Shown here piece after piece: positions 52,916 through 64,000 of a stretch of DNA of 64,000 bases (its first letter is position 1; each line of letters begins with the position of its first letter). The notes beneath the pieces are model-generated. The model had not been told where the DNA came from. It searched no databases and was given only the letters and a program-made list of their open reading frames with translations. Position numbers and translations under genes: made by a program. The DNA lies in assembly GCF_964340395.1 (NCBI RefSeq), contig NC_135567.1, positions 17,746,306 through 17,810,305 of the forward strand, given 5' to 3'. Source of the DNA: Glandiceps talaboti. Lineage: Eukaryota; Hemichordata; Enteropneusta; Spengelidae.

Positions 52916-54052
52916 CTGATAATGTATGTGCCTTCCAGTACTACTGTGTATATCTTTGCCTATGCCTATGTGTATATCTACAGAATACAAGAGTGTCTGT
53001 TTTCTACAAGTATTCAAGTCTACTCGTCTAAGTTTCAGGGCTAGGTTTCTCTTAACAGTGGCCAATGAAAATGATCGTTCTTTATGCTAGGTAGAGATGA
53101 CCATTATTTGACGTTTAATATGCAAATTTGATATGGTGAGTGTATTGTGAGTAGATGAACGTACCTGATAAAGGTAGTTGTGGTTCAAATGAGTTCTTAC
53201 AGCAAAATGCATATATAATGAATCTAGAGTTGATGGCATGAAGGTTTACATCAAAGTCGTCAATTGGCACATATACCATTGACATTTTTGCAATAGCTCT
53301 TTCTTTGAGGTCTCACTCACAATACATCAGGACATATTTTGTTATGGCGGCTTTTCTTTGAAGTAGAGTTGACAACCGATCCAGCTGTGTTTATACATAC
53401 ACTGCCGACCACGTTAAGTGTGAAATTGTCCATAAATGTGTCTAGTTGAAATAAGAAATTGGACTTTTGATGGAGTAGTTTATTACTAATAGTCCTATAA
53501 AGTTATTAATATCTACTGTCTATGATGGCCTAATATTCTATGGACAGGTTAGTATCTGAAAGAGGAGGTAAAATGGATCCCTTCCCAACATGTCTACATA
53601 CTGGTGTATCTAGGCATTGACTAGTCCTAACTTCAAAACACGTTTAGATGACTTTTCAGTTGTTCTTTCTATGATGTCATAATCTGTGTTTACTCCGTCT
53701 TTTCATATCAGCTGTTATTTACACATATACTTGGATACACCCTTCTGGTTTTCTGCTCGATTTCTTATCAATGGGTGGATTTTACCAGAATTGACCTAGC
53801 CACAATTTCTTGTTTGACAAATCTAAATATACATCCTGTACTGCACAGTGACATACATCCTGGCCTCAAAAGATAACACTTTGTCTTGGACGGTGCAGTT
53901 GTGGTTTCCTATGATGAGTTTGAACTACATATAGGTATGTTGGGCTTGAGGTATTATTGTATGTGAGAATGTTGGGGTGTATGTATTCTATGTGGGTATG
54001 TCGGGTTTGGAGTATTGTATGCGTGTATGCTGCAGCTGGGTATGTGTGTGTG

Positions 54053-54140
54053 TGTATGTATGTATGTATGTATGTATGTATGTATGTATGTATGTATGTA
54101 TGTATGTATGTATGTATGTATGTATGTATGTGTGTGTGTG
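54053..54140. repeat. (GTAT)n microsatellite
   Basis: Perfect tetramer run. Confidence 0.95.
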
Positions 54141-54779
54141 TGGGTATATGTTTGGTTGGAACAATTCTATGATTGGTATATGTGGGTATATTGGGCACTT
54201 TATGGAAGGAGATAGATTTGTAGCATCAAAGGCAACTTTCATTCTGTCAATGAGTCAAGTCAAATGAGACGCTCAAAGGTCAACTGATAGACCTGACCTC
54301 CTTGAACCCGGCTATTAACGATAATGAGCTTCAGACAATGAAATTGGAAATGATTATAGTGTTGTTAGGTGACGTCACGCCTAGCAACATGACCAATTGC
54401 ATTCAAACTACATAAAGCTAAATCAACAAAAGAAGTAATGTAAGTACACCTATCTCATAAACTTTAAATAGAAACTCTCACTTTAACCAGTCACATGGAC
54501 CTTTCACAATTTAATAGACAGTGTAAGACAAGAATGAATAGTTGTTGTCTAAGTTTCCACTTTTCTAGACCAGACCTGGAAATAACTGATTGTAGTCCGA
54601 ACAAAGAAGCAATAAGAGAATATTTAAGGGTTGTTATATAAATACTTTTACTTTGTATTGTGAGATTGTTGTTCCTTGGACAATAACCATATTTATATTG
54701 GTGAAAGTCACGTGTGATTATGATATCATACCTACAACTACACAGAATTATCGCTAATCGACCGTACAGTTTACCTCGC

Positions 54780-54961
<182 letters not shown>

Positions 54962-55319
54962 TATAACAGACAGGGTGTGAAACATATGGCCCAGTGTGCC
55001 ATGTAAATAACGTCTTTTCTAGTTACATTTTGGCACTCTCAAACTTTGACAAAAAGTCAACATCCGGTTGTACTTTTAGTTTTTGCATCTCTGAAGTCTA
55101 CAAAAAGTGGTTGTATTTGTTTCAAGTAGTAGAGAGTTTACGTCCATCTAGTCGCATTCTTTCATTGCCTGATCAATGACTCTCTCTGTTCCAGTCAGTC
55201 CTTCTAAATCTGCATTTGAAAAGCACTAAAAGTCAACAATTCACCTCCGGCTTAGGAGAAGTACACACGATCTGTACAAATCACTTGCTAATCTATCCCA
55301 ACATGCTTTGTGTTAAAGG

Positions 55320-55510
55320 TAGGGTGAAGGCTGTTTGCACGAATTTATGCTAATTATTGTATGTTGCGGCTGTTTATACAAATTTATGCTAATTAGATTA
55401 GGGTTAATGCTATCACAAAGTTATGCTATTAAGAGTATGGTAGAGGGTATATATACACATTTATGCTAATCAGGGAAGGGTCAAGATCAGTTACACAGAT
55501 TTATACTGGG
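55320..55510. repeat. Degenerate repeat with TTTATGCTAAT
   Basis: Four diverged units of about 50 bases, each with ACAAATTTATGCTAAT or a variant. Confidence 0.65.
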
Positions 55511-55619
55511 TTATAGAAATTTACAAATCATTTTTGCTAATCAGGCTATGACATTATCTAATTTCCACTTTCTCCCTCCTCCTCCTCCCTCTTCCTCCTG
55601 CCCCACATCCTGCCCCTGT

Positions 55620-55790
55620 CCTTCCACTTCCCCTCCGCCTCCACCACCACCACCACCACCACCACCACCACCACCTCCTCATCATCATCATCATCATCAC
55701 CACCACCACCACCTCCTCCTCCTCATCATCATCATCATCATCATCACCATCATCACCACCACCACCACCACCACCACCACCATCACCATA
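55620..55790. repeat. (CCA)n/(TCA)n trinucleotide array
   Basis: Alternating CCA, CTC and TCA blocks; the proline/histidine frame over it is not a gene. Confidence 0.95.
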
Positions 55791-56693
55791 CTTAAACCTA
55801 TACTTGCATCGTGATTTCTTTCATTTTGGATTTTTGGGTCAAAATATTCATAAAGGCTATATCCCCCCCCCCCCCCAATAGTCAGGTCGATGGCATGCAT
55901 AGTACGTGTAATAGTGTTAATACATTATTTTGTGGCAGTGTTATGGGATTAAGACAAGGAAGTATGAAAGCTAGGTTATATGTTACTACTGCTAAAATGT
56001 CAAGGACCTGTGTTCATACACTTTGTTTTATCATTAGCCAACTCAGCTGGAACGGTAATGTCATCCATAAAGATGTGAATGGCCACATGTGACAGAATAT
56101 ACGAATTGACGATAGTTACACAGTACATCAGGATATCCCATGTCAACTCATTTTAGCTCCCTCTAAATTATAAAACATTAAAATCAGCAAAAATAGATTT
56201 GTAAATCCAATATTCCGGGTTGTCGTGTTGTCATGACAACACAGTGATGGTTTAGACTTTTAGACATTCATTCAATCCAACTTAATCCAGTGGTTGGTGT
56301 AGAGATAGAACCCCCTAGTTCAATTAAAATTCATAACCACACATCTAGCTCCCCAGCAACGGAAGACTGGTATAAATTGTGGAGATTAGTCTCATTAGTA
56401 AACACAGAAAACGGAAATAAAGCTTTGCTGTCACTGTCTCTGCCATCCATTCACCTTTCATAGCAAGCGATATCACGGAGACACGTTAAGGCGATGAGGT
56501 GAATGCCTACAGCAATGTGGTATCCTCCACGTGACACCGCGACATGTACAGCATGAGTACCTACTATTGTAATAACACACTAAACTATACTCTACTAAAC
56601 TTTACTATATTACATTCACCTCAGTCAGAACTAAAGACTATGATAAGTGACATTAAAAGTAAAACCTCAATAAAAGACACATATACATTCACC

Positions 56694-57075
56694 TATGCAT
56701 ACATACATACATACATACATACATACATACATACATACATACATACATACATACATACACGTACATACATACATACATACATACATACACACATACATAC
56801 ACACACACACACATACATACACACATACATACATACACATATATATATATACATACACACACAAATACATACACACATACATACGTACATACATACATAC
56901 ATACATACAGACAGACACAAATACATACATACATACATACATACACACATACATACATACATACACATGCATACATACATACATACATACATACATACAT
57001 ACACACATACATACATACATAAATACATACATACATACATACATACATACATACATACATACAGACAGACAGACA
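56694..57075. repeat. (CATA)n microsatellite
   Basis: Long tetramer array with CACA interruptions. Confidence 0.95.
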
Positions 57076-57756
57076 CACATATACATCAAGCTTCTACACT
57101 GATCACACACACTGATACTACTACTCATTTACATCACTTGATCTCTATCAATTTTATGACAGATGAATTACTATGAAGCGATGTTATTTCAAGCTCTAGC
57201 AAAGCATCGACGATTCAGCAATGGATGATTAATAGGTGCTCTTGCTACGATATCTCATTACAAATTGCTACACTGTATCCAACTCATTACAAATTGCTAC
57301 ATAGTAGCAAACGATGTTATCTGCGTGAGTGGCTGATATCTACTTACTTGGCTGCCATATTGGGATGAACGAGATCTACGTTCTACAACTCAAATTCGCC
57401 GTGATACAATTCCCTTGGGACGAATAGGGTCTGATTCTATTTGTTTATATCGTGTATGCTTTAATTCCCAGCAGTAATTATTTCATCAATGCTAAGAGTA
57501 TTGTTTTAATCGATTGGTCTGTAATACTTAACAAACAATATTATCTTAGTATACATATTTCTGTTGCTAGGCAAAATCCGTCAAAATCGTGAAAAGTGAC
57601 CTTTAGCCTAGTTATGATAAACTAAACTCAGTTAAGGTAGAGTCCTTCAGATGCACTGAGGCTAACGTATACCTATTCATTGACTAGATGTCGATATACG
57701 CAGATAGCTACATATATTGATGGACATAAAAGCAGGCAGGCAAACTGATCCATCAC

Positions 57757-57983
<227 letters not shown>

Positions 57984-58619
57984 GGAGAAAGCAGTCCGGC
58001 CGATCGACAGGCAGACACACAGACAGACACCCACTCACTCACTCACCCAAACATAGCGAGGGTGAGGGAGGGGGATACCGGTGTTATGACAAGTAGGAGG
58101 AGAGGCTTCTTTTATTGATAACATAGTCCTTGAGTCACGGTTGATTTTAAGTAGGCCTGCAGCTAGACAAATCGAAATTCTAAGTCCTATTCTTTAGAAC
58201 AAAGTCAACTGTTACTTTCAAATGAAATGTCAAGAAAAGAATTTATCAGGAGTTTTAACTGTTGTTTGTTGTGACTACATTATAGTTGGTTTGACTAAAT
58301 AGAATGCTAATAACGTTAAGTTAACACTTGAAGATGGTTGATGTTTGCAGCCTGTACTACTCTCTACTAACATGTACACATCTATTGTTTAGACGATAAA
58401 CACACAATTAGATTAGAATGCCGTAAGTCAACCAACAGACAAAACATGCCGTCCTCTGTTTAGATAGCTTGTACACCTTTAGAACATTCCGTCTTTATGT
58501 AAATCCACTTCTTGCAGTCTGCATTGTCACTGACGCCAGTGATATTGGTAACAAGAAGCGGGTGTAGAGACTAGGGTATGCCGATTTGTCGAGATTGTAT
58601 TGTGCTAGAGTAATACTGG

Positions 58620-59000
58620 TACCCGTACTGTACTATAAAATCTAGTTCGGTGATATCAGTACCCATCTTGGACTAAAACCAGATATATTATATTGTACCT
58701 ATATTTGACTAAACTTGGCTAAATGATACTGTACCCATATCGGACTAAATCCACCTAAATGATACTGTACCCATATCGGACTAAATCCACCTTAATGATA
58801 ATGTACCCATATTGGACTAAATCCACTTGTGATACTGTACCCATATTTGACTAAACCCAGCTAAATGACACTGTACCCATATTGGACTAAATCCACCTTA
58901 ATGATAATGTACCCATATTGGACTAAATCCACTTGTGATACTGTGCCCGTATTGGGACTAAACTCAGATAAATGATACTGTACCCATATTGGACTAAACC
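58620..59000. repeat. Minisatellite GATACTGTACCCATATTGGA
   Basis: About ten units of 30-38 bases, each with GTACCCATAT(T/C)GGACTAAA and CCA(C/G)CTAAAT. Confidence 0.9.
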
Positions 59001-59567
59001 AGCTAGAATACAGTAATACTTAGTCCATGGGAAAGGGGAAATAACAAAATATTGGCTTGGTGTTTCCCATGGGAATGGGGAAATAGAGAAATAGCAAATT
59101 CAAAAACCTCATTCACATGTATTCTAGGCCAAACTGATACCCAATCTTGGACAAAACCAACCTAACACACCCAGTATGCATTTGTAATGATGAAATCTAA
59201 AACCATGTATTGTTAGCAATTTCATTTACATCACATGGGGAGGTCACTAGAAACCCCACTTTTTAAGTTTTATGATTTATTGATTTGCGATAAGCTAACA
59301 AATTTCCCTTCTTGTCACATGTCTAGTTACTACCTCATTAACAACACTCCAGGTTGACCTCTGACCCCACTTCTCTAGTGTACTGGACTAAGTACAAGTC
59401 AATATGAGGCTGTCAACTTTTTTTGAAAAATCAGTTTACTTTTCAGCTCCATGCCATGAAAAGTGTCAATAGATATAAAGTCAACTTTGTGGTTTCGTAT
59501 TTATGACTGCTTGTATGTGAGCTGGTCAAAATGAAAAAATAAATAATGCCAGTGAAAGAAGGGAAGA

Positions 59568-60465
59568 GTTACAGCTAAAATGATGTAGGCTTGGTGTTTC
59601 ACTCATGTAACATGACATTTAATACTCACCCTCTGACAACTTTTAATGCAGAAGAAACAAATACATAGGTGCCGTGCACAGTGGGGATGGTAGAAGGAGT
59701 CAAGTTGAAATGTTGATTATCAGTTAGAAAATAAACAATTGCAGCCATTAACATCATCAAGTCCATGTGTAAATGTTTTTATTAGAGGCCTATTTCTATT
59801 AAACCATGAAAGAATAGCAATGCTTATAAGTGTTCAATGTGATTGGGTAAGGATCCTGATGTGATCGTTGTGTGTCTGTTATTGTTCTGGAGTTAAAATT
59901 TGTTGCCTCTGTGTCAAAAACGTAAAGTCCCATGAGTGAAACACCAAGCCTACATCATTTTGGCTGTAATGTCCCATGAGTGAAACACCAAGCCTATATC
60001 ATTGTAGCTGTAATGACCCACGAGTGAAACACCAAGTCTACATCATTTAGCTGCAATGACCCATGAGTGAAACACCAAGCGCCTATATCATTGTAGCTGT
60101 AATGATCCACGAGTGAAACACCAAGCCTACATCATTTTGGCTGTAATGTCCCATGAGTGAAACACCAAGCCTACATCATTGTAGCTGTAATGACCCATGA
60201 GTGAAACACCAACCCTACATCATTGTAGCTGTAATGACCCATGAGTGAAACACCAAGCCTACATCATTTTAGCTGTAATGTCCCATGAGTGAAACACCAA
60301 GCCTACATCATTTTAGCTGTAATGACCCATGAGCGAAACACCAAACGTACATCATTGTAGCTGTAATGTCCCATGAGTGAAACACCAAGCCTACATCATT
60401 TTGGCTGTAATGACCCATGAGTGAAACACCAAGCCTACACCATTTTAGCTGTATGTTCCTGTCAT
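59568..60465 (+). mobile_element. Dispersed element X, copy 2, with right-end unit amplified 12-fold
   Basis: An inverted end unit (TTACAGCTAAAATGATGTAG then GCTTGGTGTTTCACTCATG, 59570-59606), an interior matching 24950-25365, then about 12 tandem 44-bp units (59928-60465) of CCATGAGTGAAACACCAAGC and CTACATCATTTTAGCTGTAA. The 25.3-kb copy has only one such unit. Confidence 0.85.
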
Positions 60466-60869
60466 CCTCGTTAAATGTCTGGATGCAATGTGGTCTCGAA
60501 TCGTGAAAGAAAGCTCTTAAGATTCAATTAAGGATAGCACTAGACAAGATGAATTGTATATTTTGTAAATCTGAAATGCTCTTTCAAAAGTCAACACTCG
60601 AACTGTAAATCTACCTGTGTAGTGCCAGTATTGTGAACAGTTAAATCAATGCAACAAAGTTCAAACATCAGTGTCGCAGAGTTCATTTTCAAATTTAAAT
60701 TGAGGAAGCATAAAATTGCTTAGAAAATATGATTTATAGGATAAATATATCTTATACATACGAATGGTTTCAAAATATGACCAGGTCAGTTATCACAAAT
60801 TTCACTTAATCTCAGCACAACAGTTTATGATGCAATTTTTTTTATCTCGGTTCATACAATGTTTAGACG

Positions 60870-61078
60870 TTATTCCCCAATATTTGTCTTCTTTTGTGAA
60901 GACGAATATTGGAGAATAACATAATTATACCAGCGCCGGTAATATCAAAGTAACGGTAATTTTGAACGTTTTGACTCATATTTCGAACACAGAACCAATG
61001 ACACAGCAGAACCTGTGATATAGACACGCGTTGTCGTGACATAGACGCGCGTTGTAGTGACGTAGAACCCATTTTCGT
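60870..61078 (+). mobile_element. Hairpin MITE-like family, copy 4
   Basis: Hairpin arms TTATTCCCCAATATTTGTC and GACGAATATTGGAGAATAA, then a tail with TAATTATACCAGCGCCGGTA and GACACGCGTTGTCGTGACA, as in the 63725 copy. Confidence 0.65.
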
Positions 61079-61919
61079 AGACTTCATAAAGTTTAAAATG
61101 TATACATGTCCCCAAGCTTCAATGACTTTAGGGGAAGTGATATATTACAATTACTTGTACTTTGGTTTCAGTTGTAAAGTGTTGGTGTATCTGGAGTGTT
61201 GTAACGTGTATGAACCAACCCAAACGTACATTTGTGACACACACACACCGTTTTGGCAAGGTTAGTTGAAATCGGGTGTAAATACGTGTACGAGAAGAGA
61301 GGAGATGAGAGGAGGGGTGGTAGGGAGATTTTGATAAGGGTGGACAGGAGGCGTTAGAGGGTGTGGGCAAGAGAGTATATCTTAAATTTGTTATGTTAAT
61401 TAGAACCCTGCATACTTGTATCATAACATATGGATGTACAGAGGTAAAACACATGTCTATGTTGACGCTGTTAGTCTCTATTGACAGTATTGTACACAAA
61501 ACACCTTGAAATATCAATCCATCTTATATTCTCTTACTGAAGATAATCTGTAAAGATAGTGATCATGAAAATATGAATGGAATAGAAAAGAAATCGTGCG
61601 TGTAGACAACTATTGACGTTCCATACAGTCAAGTATAGCACCTGTGGCTATACAAGTACTGTGTGCTAGATTGACCGATTGTTGGTACACGCCCATACCC
61701 AGACGATTGAATGTGTGAACCAATTCTGTGCATATACACCATGCACACTTCAATGCAGTCATTGTTTTGTACTCAGCTCTTTTTAAAGTGTTGACAACAC
61801 ATGCAACTCATAGTACTTGGCCTTGTGAATGAACCAGTGAACCACATAGAATCAATCACATGTGAATTTGGAATATGGAATATTTGCACATTGACCAACA
61901 TACATACATACAAGACACA

Positions 61920-62290
<371 letters not shown>

Positions 62291-62919
62291 GAGAAAGGGG
62301 CGTTGGGTGGGGGTAGTGGGCCTTCGTGTCACTGGTGACTGATCGTACAGGTATTGATGTTTTTTATCAGTCTTTAATTCACCCGGACGTCAGTAGATGG
62401 CAGCGGAGATAAAATTCAAACTTACAACAAAGTTGTGAAGTCGATAGGTAGCCAATTTGATACGCCTGACTTGGTAGCACTCAAAGACTCACCCTGCTTT
62501 TAAAACAGCAGACATATCACATTGCGTTCATGCTCCACGCCAAATATTTGGAACACATGTTATACATACAAACTGGTTTTGAGGTACACAAAGAACCTAA
62601 GCGACGTAAAGTGGTCCAAGCTAACAAGGACCGTGTAAACGACACTTAGGTGTGTCATTGGAATTCCTACATATGGGACACAGTCAAACAGGGCAAAGAT
62701 TAGACTACTAGAAGGCAGGAAACAATTGTACCATTACCTTTGAAGTATAGAGGACACAGAATGACAGAATAACAAGAAAATTGATTCCCACAAAGCCAGA
62801 TGTACGTATATGGGTTTACTCTATATCTCTTATAGACATTAACGTGACGTCATACCCCCTAGACACCAGTGAATTTATACTTGTGAGTACTGAAGCTGCA
62901 TAGTATATTGCTCCTCAAG

Positions 62920-63310
62920 AAACTAAATGACGTAATACTCGTCTTGAAACTATATGACGTAATACTCCACTAGCAGTTAGGTGACATAATACCCGACTAG
63001 ACATTAAGTGACGTAATATTCGACGAGAAACTACATGACGTAATACTAAAACGCCACTAAAACCTGAGTGACGTAATACTCGACTTGACACTACGTGATT
63101 TACACGTCAAGAAACTAAATGACGTAATACTCGACTAGAAAGTAAATGACGTAATGCTCGACTAGAAACTAAGTGACGTAATACTAAACTAGAAAATGAC
63201 GTAATGCTCGACTAGAAACTAAGTGACGTAATACTAAACTAGAAATAAAGTGACATCACAATGAAGACATGTACTAGTAACTCAACAAGAAAGTAAGTGA
63301 CGTAATATTT
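62920..63310. repeat. Minisatellite with TGACGTAATACTCGACTAGA
   Basis: About 13 units of 22-30 bases. The ATGACGTAAT core is the reverse complement of the core of the 49590 array. Confidence 0.9.
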
Positions 63311-63599
63311 GAAGATCGACATATAGGGAAAAACACCTGCTGGTCTATTTGAGTTTTATCAACTATACATCCAGATGGGTGCTGTAGAATTATTCTGCAT
63401 TGCGTGTTGAGCACCCCCTCTGATTTTTGCCAATTGTGAGACTTTGAAAGTAACATGAAACTTGAATGAATAAAGCTAAAGTAGATGAGAGGTCATTGAA
63501 TTTATATTGGATTGTTCCAGTCCTTCCTATAGCATTAAGTTTGGTATCTGAACATGTCCATTTTCTCATTGCTGGATACTTATATAAGAGCTCTGTAAA

Positions 63600-63720
63600 G
63601 TATCAAATATCTCCTAATTGCATACATTGTCACATAATTGTACATTGTATGTATACTCACATAGATGTACATTGTATGTATATAGTATATTCACATAGAT
63701 GTACATTGTATGTATATAGC
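63600..63720. repeat. Short GTACATTGTATGTATA repeat
   Basis: Three units with CTCACATAGAT or TTCACATAGAT spacers. Confidence 0.75.
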
Positions 63721-63724
63721 TCAG

Positions 63725-64000
63725 AGGAAAATATGAGTGACTTAAGGGGTCGCTAGACTCGTAGTGACAACGCTTAGGTCACGAGTATTTTCCGACTGAA
63801 TCAAGAAAAATATTGGGGAATAATGTAATTATACCATTGGCAGTAATATTTTTTTTAAATCGTGGAAACTAATGGTAATTTTGAGCATTTAGACTCATAT
63901 TGCCAACACAGCAGAACCAATGACGTAGACACGCGTTGTCGTGACGTAACACGCATTGTCGTGACGTAGCACGACCAGAGTATATATTCCATATTTTTAG
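63725..64000 (+). mobile_element. Hairpin MITE-like family, copy 5 (runs to window end)
   Basis: GGAAAATATGAGTGACTTAA opens and GAGTATTTTCCGACTGAATC closes the arms; the tail has GACGTAGACACGCGTTGTCG repeated and ends TATATATTCCATATTTTT. Confidence 0.7.

Overview
The window is nuclear DNA of a non-vertebrate bilaterian animal. Genes are split by short introns with GT/AG borders, coding blocks are animal-specific (a STT3B oligosaccharyltransferase, a SKICH-domain protein, tyrosine-kinase-like folds, a Hedgehog Hint domain), the DNA is AT-rich, and micro- and minisatellites are very abundant. A marine lophotrochozoan or ambulacrarian would fit, but I cannot name the species. No bacterial operons, CRISPR arrays, rRNA genes or intact retroelements are visible.

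Layout. (1) 1-7.7 kb: the last eight coding exons and 3' end of STT3B (+ strand), a catalytic subunit of the ER N-glycosylation complex. (2) 7.7-10.6 kb: microsatellites and a cluster of E-boxes upstream of the next gene. (3) 10.6-15.5 kb: a complete four-exon gene (+) for a 996-residue SKICH plus coiled-coil protein related to the TAX1BP1/CALCOCO autophagy-receptor family, without the usual C-terminal zinc fingers. (4) 15.5-21.3 kb: no gene recognised. (5) 21.3-43.8 kb: a 27-exon gene (+) whose joined frame stays open and gives 1795 residues. Order: disordered N-terminus, an unrecognised helical region, a tyrosine-kinase-like pseudokinase, a linker, a second degenerate kinase domain, an SH3 domain, and a long tail with repeated YxxP-type tyrosine motifs. 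This is the most unusual object in the window. (6) 43.8-51 kb: simple repeats. (7) 50,981-51,648 (- strand): the last exon of a Hedgehog gene, encoding the autoprocessing Hint domain; the signalling-domain exons were not found in the remaining 12 kb, so that stretch is probably intron.

Two themes run through the window. First, several intronic minisatellites include or resemble a neighbouring exon border. The clearest is an exact 30-nt repeat at 32,456 that places seven potential 5' splice sites in frame inside the pseudokinase coding region. Second, the palindrome TGACGTCA occurs about 35 times by my hand count where less than one is expected from base composition; it is found in exons, introns, promoter-like positions and minisatellites. 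There are also several small inverted-repeat (MITE-like) families, one of which has a terminal unit amplified into a 12-copy minisatellite. The genes are functionally unrelated as far as I can see: ER glycosylation, selective autophagy, signalling scaffold, morphogen.
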